Shown here: positions 33,084 through 44,612 of the stretch, one piece after another
How the letters are laid out: every line of letters starts with the position of its first letter
Numbering within the stretch: the first letter of the stretch is position 1
Assembly: GCF_008831285.2 (NCBI RefSeq)
Contig: NC_045145.1
Coordinates: 11,346,802-11,410,801, forward strand
Direction: 5' to 3'
Length of the DNA stretch: 64,000 nucleotides
From: Nymphaea colorata
Taxonomy: Eukaryota; Streptophyta; Magnoliopsida; Nymphaeales; Nymphaeaceae
Made by a program: the position numbers and the translations under genes
Notes under the pieces: generated by a model
Database searches by the model: none
The model's input: only the letters and a program-made list of their open reading frames with translations
What the model was told of the DNA's origin: nothing

Positions 33084-33803
33084 TTAATAAGCCAATTTTT
33101 TGCATTCACGCGAAGTACACGCGAAGTCACATAACGAGCAGTGAAACGCTTTGCTTTGTGAGTGCTTTCTTGATTCACTTTGCGAGTGCATGCTTTGTGG
33201 AAAGCACTCTTTGCGAGTGCTTTGTGGGCTTTGCTCATCAATTGACGTTGGCTCGTTCTGTGTGCTAGTGTAAGCGCAACACTCGCAGCAGTGTAGGGTA
33301 GCATAGGCTACTCGGCGTAACAAGTAGGTTTCATTCGATTTGTTGTGGATTGGATGATGGAAAAACCGTTGGTCCTGTGAAAAGGTTGGAAGATCTGGCC
33401 AAAGAAGGTGATAGCTTGTAGATTCATTCCCATGGTTCGATCCTTCCCAGTAAAACATGGCGTGTTCAAATGAAGATCGCTTTTACGCAAGAAAGGGGGA
33501 CCACCCTCTAAGCTTAAGTATTCCTCAATGACCGATAGCATACAAGTATTGTGAGGTAAAGGTGAAGAGAACCCTATGACGAAAGTGCAATAGAGAACCT
33601 GAGATCTGATGCGAAGAATCAGTCGAAGGAGCGGAGCTGAGAGCTAGCGGATGCACTAACTCTAACAGCGTACCTTTTGCATGATGGGTTAGCGAGGAAA
33701 TGGGAACAACTACTTAAGCCATTTAGTGTAGGCACTTTCCAGAGGTCGCATATGATAGTTGTCCATATTTGGCCCGAAACCGATCGATCTAGCCATGAGC
33801 AGG
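33084..33803 (+). pseudogene. rrn26: Nuclear copy of mitochondrial 26S (LSU) rRNA, upstream fragment
   Basis: From about 33340 the sequence follows plant mitochondrial LSU rRNA: GGATGATGGAAAAACCGTTG, then GACCACCCTCTAAGC, AAGTATTCCTCAATGACCGATAGC, GCGTACCTTTTGCATGATGG and CCGAAACCGATCGATCTAGCC up to GAGCAGG. The sequence continues at 44613 after an LTR element. Scattered substitutions and small deletions mark it as a nuclear pseudogene. The left border is uncertain; GCTTTGCTTTGTGAGTGC-type repeats at 33090-33240 look like mitochondrial sequence too. The 5' third of the gene is absent. Confidence 0.85.
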
Positions 33804-36800
33804 TGTTTGCATCTCAAAATTTTCATTGGTTTTGGAGTGCTTCAAAAAAATGAGGTTTTTGTTTTGAAAGAGGAAAGAAAGGGACTAGCCCGTCAGCACG
33901 AGGATCGACCGTTCCCGGTGCCTTTACCGGGGGTAATCAACCCAAGGGCTATGTTTATCATTGATGCATTTCGTTTTAACTTAAACATCTTTTTGATTCT
34001 ATATGCGGTGTAGAAAATGTTGAAAGTTTGATGTTTCAAATTTTGAAAGGATTCTTGAAGAGTTGCTTGAAAATGTGAAATGTTTTGAAGAAAAAGTGAA
34101 ACTAGTAAATATCATTTGAAAAGCTTGTGAAATCATTTTGAAATCACTTTAGTGTTCTCTTAAGACTTTAAGTAGGTTTGAGATTTTGCTCTATTTCGGT
34201 TACCACTTAGTTAGAGCTCTATCCCACCTTGTTTAAATTTTTTTGGAGAGGTGCTTGTGATCATAAGTGAAATAAAATGGGTGAGAATGCATGGATGCAT
34301 TTATCCTATATGATTGGAAGAATGTAAAACATTCCTACCACAACATTCATCTAAGGCATTCCTACCATAACATGCATCTAAGATTTTTATAATAAATATT
34401 TTTGATAAAAGGAGAAAAGTTTTTGAAAATGGAAAGGAGTTGTAGACCCTCAAGCATGATTCCAATATTGGGTCATTACTTGATTTTGGTCTTAGTGAAG
34501 TTGGCAAATGAAAAATTGAAGTGTTAAATGATAAGAGAAAGTATTGAAATAATGAAAAAGATGAAAGACTTGATCCCAACAGAGATATAGAGAAAGAGAG
34601 AGAGAAAGAGATCTTGAAAATCATAAAATCAAAGATTTTAAAAGAAGAGAAATACGTATTCATATACATATTTATATATATATATGTATATATGTATAGA
34701 TACGTATATGAACCTTGTGAAAATGAAGCTTAAATCAAATAGAGAAGAGAATATCATTTTAGAAAGAGAGAGAGATTTAAAATGGAATACACGTATATAT
34801 ATTTATATATACGTACAAGAGAGTTTGTAAAAGGATATATCAAATCATAAAGAGAGAATAACAAAGAAAGATATTCATGTGCACACATACGTATATAACA
34901 TGTATATACGCATGTCTTCATGAGCATTAAAATCAAGAAATGAATTGAAAATAGCCGACTTCAATTTTTTTTTTTTTTTTGATGTAGCCCGGAGGGAAAC
35001 TTGGGATCATGCAAGAACCTAAGTTAAGTCTCCAAGGCCGTATTAGAGAAGTTTCTTTTGAAAATGTTTTGGAAAATATGATTATATAAAAACATAGAAT
35101 GTCATGATTTTGTTGGTTGCAAGAGAATATGTTTCTTTCACCATTGGGTATGGAAGAAAATCTAGCAACACATCGAGACACTCTTTAGGATTCCTAATGG
35201 AGTGATTAAAAGGAAACTAGCGTAAAATGACATGCAAATGCATATTAACATGTACATATTTCGTGAAAGTTTTTCTCGGGTTGGACAAGTCCCAACCTCA
35301 AAAATCACAAGAAAAAAAATCTCAACCACAAACACTCACTCTCATCGTGCATTTGATCATATAAATGAAATATTAGAATATCATGCATGAACATCATTTC
35401 AAGCATGAATGATGAATGAAGACAATATAACAAGTATATTTTTGGTGATAAATGAAGATATGGATTTTGTTCCGTCTTGCTCATACTCCCGGTGCACTCA
35501 AGAGTAGCTCTTGATTCCGGATCATTTGAGCTATCTTGCATGGCCAAGGGGGGGCGGCAAGAGGAAAAGAATGAAATGAAAAGGGAGAATTGCATACCTC
35601 GAATATGAATGATATTGGAAATGAGACATGGGGAAATGAAGAAGAGAGAAAGAAATGAAATGAGATATTGGTCACGTACCTCTAATGAAAATGATTTAGA
35701 AGAGGAATTCTCACTTTGGTAGACAATTTGTTTGATGGGTTGTTGCAGAGCAGTGACTCTCTGGTTCACCTGAGATGCCAAGGCGGATTCGCAACAGGTT
35801 TGGCTGCAACAACAATACTCACAACAGCCAAGACAGCAGGATCGCCTGCTACTTGCCAGAAATAGGGGACTGTTCGTGGAGCTGTGACTTTCTGCTCACC
35901 ACTCTGCTGAACACATCCTATGACTCGTTGGAACTGTGAAATCTTCAGGTACAATGTGGAGCCAATGAGGTAGTGAATCGGTGGCGGCACTTGGCGGCAG
36001 AGGATGCGGAACAGGAACTGTTCCCGCGGTAGTCGTAGGTTTTGCGGTCTGAGCCTATCGATGGATAGGGGCAGCTTCCAAGGGCTGGAACTTCCTCCAC
36101 AGAGCTCGGATTTGGACGTGCTATAGCTCGTTGGAAAGGTAGAGAGGTCAGAAATGCAATGGGACCAGCGGGAGGTGAACTGATGAATGGAGCGGTCGGT
36201 AGAGGACGCAGAACAGAAACTATTTTCGGGGCAGTCGCAGGTTTCGCGGTCTGAGCCTGTCAATGGACTGGGGCAGCTTCCAAGGGATGGAACTTCCTCC
36301 ATAGAGCTCGGATTTGGACGTGCTATAGCTCGTTGGAAAGGTGGAGAGGTCAGGAAGATGAGGAGCTCATTTTTATGGTTATTGGATGTCAATATTTGAA
36401 GATATGGTTTGCTGAGCAGAGCTATATTCTGCTGTCACAGGAACAGAAGTTTAAAAAATAGGCGGCCGGAAAACTTGTGATTCCGGCTGTCTCCGGCATC
36501 GGTTCCGGTCGAGCTTGGGCTCGTTGGAACCGCAAAGATCCGATGATGCTGTCGATGCAGTATCACAGCGATTGGATGTTGGAGGTGATAGCACCTCCCA
36601 TTTGATCAGCGACTGTTTCCTTCCTCGTGCGAACAGGGGAGGGTTACAGCAGGCACCCGACCGGTGGCAGGAAATCAGCTAATTCGGTTCGGTGGGATCC
36701 ACGGCAACGGGCAAGCTTGGGCTTGTTGGAACCGCAGGAAGATGAGGTACTGACCTGAGCACTTTGATGGCGTTTTGACATTTTTGGTAATCACAGCGTT

Positions 36801-37364
36801 GGTTTGAACAGAACTGTCTGGAATACTCTATTTCAAGATAGGGGCGGCCGGAGATTGAGAGATTTCGACCGGCAGAACTGTGCAAAAATCTTTTTTAAGA
36901 TGATTGAAAGAAGCTCCCATGGTTGGAGAAGAAGAAGAAGAAGAGAAAAATGCAATGAGAGGCAAATCTTCAAGTGATGAAGTATTAGAAATCCCCTAAG
37001 GGTTAGCCCATGTCCAAGAGGGAGGATAATGGATTTATTTATAGAGATTTAGGAGCTAAAATTTGAAATTTGAATTCAAGAGGGAAGAGTTTTAGAGCCA
37101 AAATTCAAAATTCGAATTTAGGATTTGAATTCAAGAGGGAAGAATTTTAGAGCTAAAATTTGAAATTCGAATTTAAGATTTGAATCCAAGAGGAAGGAAT
37201 TTTGGAGCCAAAATTCAAAATTTGAATTCAGCTTTGGAATTTGATCCCGATTTGGACCTAAACTTGGATTTTGGATCTAAACTTGGATTTAAAATTTATT
37301 TTAAAAATAATAGACCCAAAATTTTAATAACCCCCCCTTTTTTGAAAAATTTGGGGTGATTACA
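33804..37364 (-). repeat. LARD 3' LTR (left copy), about 3.56 kb
   Basis: Nearly collinear with 41054-44612, with scattered substitutions and few indels. It contains A/T/GTATA runs (about 34660-34810), GAGA stretches and a block with a 202-base tandem duplication. Its minus-strand frames (for example 35766-36392, 208 codons) are not known proteins. Confidence 0.93.
36044..36355. repeat. Tandem duplication of 202 bp inside the LTR
   Basis: GCGGTCTGAGCCT....CTCGGATTTGGACGTGCTATAGCTCG occurs at about 36044 and again 202 bases later at 36246, with small differences. The right LTR carries the same duplication (about 43290-43600), so it predates the insertion. Confidence 0.85.
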
Positions 37365-37469
37365 GATGCCCCTCTTTTTTAATAAGCCGGTGTTAGCCGT
37401 GCTTAGTGACAAAGATAGGTGCCCCAAATTTTTCAAACAAAACATGTTGGGAGAGATGTTTCAGGCTTA

Positions 37470-37865
37470 ACCCCTTGTCTGAATGAGTTGTTTGAGCTTA
37501 CATTGCAGGTTTAACCCCTTTCCTGCGTGGGTTTGCCGATATGAAATTCAGGTTTACCCCCCTGAATAGGTTGCCTTGACTTGTATCGCAAGTTTATATC
37601 CTTACCTGTGTGTTTGCTTGCAGTGCAAGTTTACCCCTTACCTGTGTGCCCCTTACCTGTGTGCCCCTTACCTGTGTGGGTTGCTTTGGCTTGCTGTGTA
37701 GGTTTAAACCCTTACCTGCGTGGGTTGCTTTGGCTTGCAGTGCAGGTTTAACCCCTTACCTGCGTGGGCTGCTTTGGCTTGCATTGCAGGTTTAACCCAT
37801 TGCCTACGTGGGTTGCTTTGGCTTGCATTGCAGGTTTAACCCCTTGCCTGCGTGGGTTGTTCTTT
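37470..37865. repeat. Minisatellite of about 44 bp in the LARD interior
   Basis: The unit GCAGGTTTAACCCCTTGCCTGC then GTGGGTTGCTTTGGCTT recurs with 43-44 base spacing at the GGCTT positions 37689, 37732, 37776 and 37820, with more diverged copies to the left. Several copies retain ACCCCTT(A/G)CCTG(C/T)GTG. Confidence 0.88.
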
Positions 37866-38699
37866 TGTCCATAATTTCAGGTTTTACCCATTTCCTGAAT
37901 GAGTTGCTCGAAAACAAATGGCAATGCCAGGAAAGAACCCTCATCTCCTCGAATGCCTTTGTTGAAATGGGGGATAAGTCCCCATTGCTCCAACATTGGT
38001 TGTGACAAGAAGTCTTCTTATCACTCCGAGTGACTTATGGTGAAATTTTTGTTTTCACCCACGGCTGGATTTTGAATTTGTTAAAATTCCCCAAACTAAC
38101 GTTTGGGTTGAGCTTGCTTCGAAAAAGCCCCTAGCCAAACGGCCAAGTTGCACTCGCTCCATAAAATTTTCTTGTCTAGCGACATGGTTGAGCTAGCTTT
38201 AGAAAGTTCTGAGCCTAACGGCCGGATTGCGCTTGATCAAATCTTTATCTTAATAGCTGAATTGATTTGATTGGGATATGATCTCTTTTATATGGACACT
38301 GATGATTGTTTATGAAAAATATTTGTCGCAAAAACATTTTGGAAATGTCTCAAAATAATAAAAATGCCCCAGTATTAGGAATGTACCATGATTGATAAAT
38401 GAGAGAATGCTAGGTAGAAGATTGAGACTGAGGCGAAGAAAGTAATGGAAATTGCCTCAATCAAATAAGGTATGAGCAAAACTATATAAAGGAAATTGAT
38501 ATAGCTTTCACTAACAGGAAAATGAGGGTGCAAGGTAATGACATATATATGAACTTTGGTATGCAAGAATTTATGTTTTGTCTCTGAGGTAAAGAAATTG
38601 AGACAAAGCTTGTAGGAGAAAAATTCGTTATAAGAATATGATAGGTAGATGGTAATTGTCATGGCGAGATATCTAGTTGATAATGCAGCAAAACAGAGA

Positions 38700-40250
38700 A
38701 TCTTAGATTTGCAATGATTAAATCTCGAGTAGAGTATGAATATATGAGGTTTGACTCATGAAGATATACATTGAACCGGGGTGAATGAATGAGTCAAAAA
38801 TTAGATGTCCAACGATTGAAAATATAATATATCGGAGCATTAGCAAAAAACTTGGAATAAATGATGACCCAATAAAATCATGGAAGTAATGGAAAGAAAT
38901 ACATTCCATATGTATTGAAGTTGAAAAATTATTGGGCTAAATGTAAGTGAGAAAACAAGGAATGTATGGCCTGAGTCAAGCACGTGTTGATCTCGGACTG
39001 AGCTTGAAGCGGAGAAAATAATGGAAATTGGCTCAAATGTATATAAAAAATTGATATGTAAGGGTGAAAGGTAATATCACGTGTCTGGACTTGGATATGA
39101 AAGAATTTTGACACGTAATTGGGACAAAGCTAGTATGAAATGAATTTGTTGTAGAAATATTATTGATAAATAGTGATTTTCTTAGCAAGATAGAAAGTTA
39201 ATAATATAGGAAAATAGAGAGAATTATGAATTTATGACATGTGAAGAATATTAACTTTGAAAGGATTGGACCTCCAGTAGAGTTGATTTATATAGATTCA
39301 ATAAATGAAAATCACATGTCTGGTGATTGAAAATTGAGTATCCTCAAGTAAAGTAAATATTGGTATTCAATTTGGAATAAATGATAGACCAATGAAATCA
39401 TGAAAGTAATAAAATGGGGAGAAGTATATATTGTGGGTGTTGATGCTAGAAAATTGCCAAGCAAAATCACTTTCAAGAATATGACTATGGACAAATAAAT
39501 GATGGATTGACAAGGAGCAATCGATGTCCCAAATAATGGAAGTAGTAGAATATAAAGAAATACACCCTATGAATATTAAGGATAAGGAAAAGAATGCATG
39601 ACCTAAGCCAAGCAAAGTTGGTAATTGAGTTAGAAAACATGAGGTAAAACAAATAAATGAGAGATTGACAAAGTATGATGAAATGTAGATTGTAAAGCAA
39701 TTCTAAAAAAAGTGGACTTGCCAATGAATAATTGAAGATCTCATAAAATTATGTAAGTAATAAAATGGGGAGAAAGACACTCTAGAAATTTATTAGGCTG
39801 CATATAAACGAGGAAAAATAATGCATGACTTAAATCAAGCAAATTGAGCCAATAGATGACTATCATGCTCGAGAATATGAGGTTAGACAAATAAATAAGG
39901 GATTGACAATGTAGATTTCAAAGCAGATCTAGAAAAAATAGACTTGCCAATGAATAATTGATGACCCAATGAAATTATAGAAGTAATAAAATATGAAGAA
40001 AGACACATCAGGAGTATCGAAGTATGGAAAAATATTTGGCATAAAATGAGGGCAAAAGGAATGCGGGACATAAGTCAAGCAAAGATTGGTAATTGAGCCA
40101 ATACTTGGCTCTCATGTTCAGGAATATGAGGTTGGACCAATGAATAAATGAGGAAATGAAAATGTAGATCTTGAAGTGATTCTAAGAAAACAGATTTGTT
40201 GAATGACAATATTTGAAAAATCAATGTCATTTAGATAGTAGGGTTAAAGC
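38700..40250. repeat. Diverged AT-rich internal repeats of the LARD
   Basis: Modules of the form GACC(C/A)AATGAAATCATG.AAGTAATAAAATGGGGAGAA recur near 38870, 39385, 39735 and 39965. They alternate with ATGAGAGATTGACAA / GTAGATTGTAAAGCAATTCT modules at about 39655, 39900 and 40150. Spacing is irregular (roughly 200-500 bases). Confidence 0.65.
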
Positions 40251-41033
40251 ATGAGCTTATGATGTGGTCATGCTAGAGATGATTGAAGAAGACATTGATT
40301 TAAATGAGAAAGATGTTATGTAAAATTGATCAAAGATTGTAGAAGATGCACATGCAATCATCATACAATGATAAACATCGAGCATTTTTATCATGCATAT
40401 ATTTGAAAAAGGAGCATAGGACCCTAATTGAGTTTGGTTTGAACAATTATGATTATCTCATGTAAGATATGCCAATATACTTCAGCCAAGAGGCTTAGTA
40501 CGAGCATAAAATTCTCCATTAGGCAACTAAAGGTAATGTTTATCCACTTCTTCTTGATCACTCGTCGATATACCATAAATTACCACTCATGATACTAACG
40601 AGGGGCTTTTCGGCCCAAGGTGTGGTCTAGTTGTAAGACTTAGTCTTGTGCTACCACCTAAGACCAAGCCCGGCAACATGATCACTAGGACAAATAGGTA
40701 TTGAAATTTTGAAATATGAGAAATCATGAAAAATTAGTTGTCCCTAATGCAATGTTGCCTAAGATGGTGATTAAAATAAATAAAAGAGCAAACATTGTTT
40801 TCAAACAAGTCCTAAATTGAGGAGAGTTGTATTTGATCATAGATCTAGGTGAACATGATTGATCATCCTCAATTAGTCTTATATGCAAGAGAGAAAACAT
40901 AATCATCAACTAATGTAATGAAATGCCGATGGGGTCAAGGCCAAAGAAGGGAACATTCTTTATCATTGGCAATATATGAGATGTTCAAGTTTGTAGAAAT
41001 GCATCAATTATAATCATAGCCAAACGATGACGT

Positions 41034-41051
41034 GTCCCATCACGATCGCCA
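41034..41051 (-). other. Primer-binding-site-like sequence of the LARD
   Basis: The minus strand reads TGGCGATCGTGATGGGAC, separated from the LTR by GA. It resembles the tRNA-Arg-type site of Tat elements, with changes in the middle. Confidence 0.6.
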
Positions 41052-41053
41052 TC

Positions 41054-44000
41054 TGTTTGCATTCCAAAATTTTCATTGGTTTTGGAGTGCTCCAGAAAAA
41101 TGAGGTTTTTGTTTTGAAAGAGGAAAGAAAGGGACTCGCCCGTCGGTATGAGGATCGACCGTTCCCGGCACCTTTACCGGGGGTAATCAACCCAAGGGTA
41201 TGTTTATCATTGATGCATTTCGTTTTAACTTAAACATCTTTTTGATTCTATATGCGGTGTAGAAAATGTTGAAAGTTTGATGTTTCAAACTTTTGAAAGG
41301 ATTCTTGAAGAGTTGCTTGAAAATATTAAATGTTTTGAAGAAAAAGTAGAACTAGTAAATATCATTTGAAAAACTTGTGAAATCATTTTGAAATCACTTT
41401 AGTGTTCTCTTAAGACTTTAAGTATGTTTGAGATTTTGCTCTAATTCGGTTACCACCTAGTTAGAGCTCTATCCCATCTTGCTTAAATTCTTTTGGAGAT
41501 GCGCTTGTGATCATAAGTGAAATAAAGTGGGTGAGAATGCATGGATGCATTTATCCTATATGATTGGAAGAATGTAAAACATTCCTACCACAACATTCAT
41601 CTAAGGCATTCCTACCATAACATGCATCTAAGATTTTTATAATAAATATTTTTGATAAAAGGAGAAAAGTTTTTGAAAATGAAAAGGAGTTGTAGACCCT
41701 CAAACATGATTCCAATATTGAGTCATTACTTGATTTTGGTCTTAGTGAAGTCGGCAAATGAAAAATTGAAGTGTTAAATGATAAGAGAAAATATTGAAAT
41801 AATGAAAAAGATGAAAGACTTGATCCCAAGAGAGATATAGAGAAAGAGAGAGAGAAAGAGATCTTGAAAATCATAAAATCAAAGATTTAAAAAGAAGAGA
41901 GATATGTATTCATATACATATTTATATATACATATGTATATATGTATAGATACGTATATGAAACCTTGTGAAAATGAAGCTTAAATCAAATAGAGATGAG
42001 AATATCATTTTAGAAAGAGAGAGAGATTTAAAATGAAATACACGTATATATATTTATATATACGTATATGAGAATTTTAAAAGGATATATTAAATCATAA
42101 AGAGAGAATAACAAAGAAAGATATTCATGTGCACACATACGTATATAACATGTATATACGCATATGTCTTCATGAGTATTAAAATCAAGAAATGAATTGA
42201 AAATAACCGACTTCAATTTTTTTTTTTTTGATGTAGGCCGGAGGGAAACTTGGGCTCATGCAAGAACCTAAGTTAAGTCTTCAAGGCCGTATTAGAGAAG
42301 TTTCTTTTGAAAATGTTTTGGAAAATATGATTATATAAAAACATAGAATGTCATGATTTTGTTGGTTGCAAGAGAATATGTTTCTTCCACCATTGGGTAT
42401 GGAAGAAAATCTAGCAACACATTGAGACACTCTTTAGGGTTCCTAATGGAGTGATTAAAAGGAAACTAGCGTAAAATGACATGCAAATGCATATTAACAT
42501 GTACATATTTCGTGAAGGTTTTTCTCAGGTTGGACAAGTCCCAACCACAAAAATCACAAGAAAAAAAATCTCAACCACAAACACTCACTCTCATCGTGCA
42601 TTTGATCATATAAATGAAATATTAGAATATCATGCATGAGCATCATTTCAAGCATGAATGATGAAGGAAGACAATATAACAAGTATATTTTTGGAGATAA
42701 ATGAAGATATGGATTTTGTTCCGTCTTTCTCATACTCCCGGTGCACTCAAGAGTAGCTCTTGATTCCGAATCATTTGAGCTATCTTGCACGGCCAAGGGG
42801 GGGCGGCAAGAGGAAAAGAATGAAATGAAAAGGGAGAATTGCATACCTTGAATATGAATGATATTGGAAATGAGACATGGGGAAATGAAGAAGAGAGAAA
42901 GAAATGAAATGAGATATTGGTCAAGTACCTCTAATGAAAATGATTTAGAAGAGGAATTCTCACTTTGGTAGACAATTTGTTTGATGGGTTATTGGTGAGC
43001 AGCGACTCTCTGGTTCACCTGAGATGCCAAGGTGGATTCGCAACAGGTTTGGCTGCAACAACAAGACTCACAACAGCCAAGACAGCAGGATCTCCCGCTA
43101 CTTGCCAGAAATAGGGGACTGTTCGTGGAGCTGTGACTTTCTGCTCACCACTCTGCTTAACACGTCCTATGACTCGTTGGAATTGTGAAATCTTCAGGTA
43201 CGATGTGGAGCCAATGAGGTAGTGAATCGGTGGCGGCACTTGGTGGCAGAGGATGCGGAACAGGAACTGTTCCCGCGGTAGTCGCAGGTTTTGCGGTCTG
43301 AGCCTATCGATGGATAGGGGCAGCTTCCAAGGGCTGGAACTTCCTCCACAGAGCTCGGATTTGGACGTGCTATAGCTCGTTGGATAGGTAGAGAGGTCAA
43401 GAATGCAATGGAGCCAGTGAGAGGTGAACTGATGACTGGAGCAGTCGGTAGAGGACACGGAACAAGAACTATTTTCGGGGCAGTCGCAGGTTTCGCGGTC
43501 TGATTCTGTCAATAGACAGGGGCAGCTTCCAAGGGATGGAACTTCCTCCACAGAGCTCGGATTTGGACGTGCTATAGCTCGTTCGAAAGGTGGAGAGGTC
43601 AGGAAGATGAGGAGCCCACTTTTATGATTATCGGATGTCAATATTTGAAGATATGGTTTGCTGAGCAGAGCTATATTCTGCTGTCGCAGGAACAGAAGTT
43701 TCAAAAACAGGCGGTCAGAAAACTTGTGATTCCGGCCGACTCCAGCATCGGTTCCGGTCGACCTTGGGCTCGTTGGAACCACAAAGATCCGATGATGCTG
43801 TCGGTGAAGTATCACAGTGATTGGATGTTGGAGGTGACAGCGCGACCCATTTGATCAGCCACAGTTTCCTTCCTCGTGCGAACAGGGGAGGGTTACAGCA
43901 GGCACCCGGCTGGTGGCTGGAAATCAGCTGATTCGGTTCGGTGGGATCCACGGCAATGGGCAAGCTTGGGCTTGTTGGAACCGCAGGAAGATGAGGTACA

Positions 44001-44612
44001 GACCTGAGCACTTTGATGACGTTTTGACATTTTTGGTAATCACAGCGTTGGTTTGAACAGAACTGTCTGGAATACTCTATTTCAGGACAGGGGCGGCCGG
44101 AGATTGAGAGATTTCGACCGGCGGAACTGTGCAAAAATCTTTTTTAAGATGATTGAAAGAAGCTCCCATGGTTGGAGAAGAAGAAGAAGAAGAGAAAAAT
44201 GCAATGAGAGGCAAATCTTCAAGTGATGAAGTATTAGAAATCCCCTAAGGGTTAGCCCATGTCCAAGAGGGAGGATAATGGATTTATTTATAGAGATTTA
44301 GGAGCTAAAATTTGAAATTTGAATTCAAGAGGGAAGAGTTTTAGAGCCAAAATTCAAAATTCGAATTTAGGATTTGAATTCAAGAGGGAAGAATTTTAGA
44401 GCTAAAATTTGAAATTCGAATTCAAGATTTAAATCCAAGAGGAAGGAATTTTGGGGCCAAAATTCAAAATTTGAATTCGGCTTTGGAATTTGATCCCGAT
44501 TTGGACGTAAACTTGGATTTTGGATCTAAACTTGGATTTTAAATTTATTTTAAAAATAATAGATCCAAAATTTTAATAGCCCCCCATTTTTGAAAAATTT
44601 GGGGTGATTACT
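41054..44612 (-). repeat. LARD 5' LTR (right copy), about 3.56 kb
   Basis: In element orientation the upstream LTR, since the primer-site-like sequence lies at its left edge (about 41034-41051). Ends with ..GGTGATTACT, where the left copy has ACA, then the GCAGG duplication. Confidence 0.93.

Larger units (their letters stand above)
37365..41053 (-). other. LARD interior, non-coding
   Basis: About 3.7 kb of sequence between the LTRs, without gag, protease, RT or integrase motifs in any frame. The left part carries a 44-bp minisatellite. The middle consists of diverged AT-rich repeats with GACCCAATGAAATTATAGAA-like and GTAATAAAATGGGGAGAAAG-like modules. Confidence 0.8.
33804..44612 (-). mobile_element. 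LARD-type LTR element (3.56-kb LTRs, no protein genes) inserted in the rRNA NUMT
   Basis: Long direct repeats at 33804-37364 and 41054-44612 start TGTTTGCAT and end GGTGATTACA (last base T in the right copy). The flanks repeat GCAGG (33799-33803 and 44613-44617). On the minus strand the purine tract AAAAAAGAGGGGCATC abuts the left LTR (37365-37380). The primer-site-like TGGCGATCGTGATGGGAC lies two bases inside the right LTR, resembling the TGGCGACTCC..GGGGAC site of Tat-type Ty3/Gypsy elements. The LTR therefore reads TGTAATCACCCC... in element orientation. The 3.7-kb interior has no gag or pol. Length and structure fit a large retrotransposon derivative (LARD), which needs enzymes from another element. 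Confidence 0.92.

Noticed and set aside
33065-33541. Minus-strand ORFs over the rRNA NUMT as genes
   Set aside because: They are chance frames in the LSU rRNA copy and its mitochondrial flank.
35766-36392. A 208-codon minus-strand ORF in the left LARD LTR and a 266-codon counterpart in the right LTR (43015-43815)
   Set aside because: They lie entirely in LTR sequence, include the 202-base tandem duplication, have different lengths in the two LTRs and match no known protein.
37470-37865. CRISPR-like array
   Set aside because: Units are contiguous without unique spacers and lie in a plant LTR element; this is a minisatellite.
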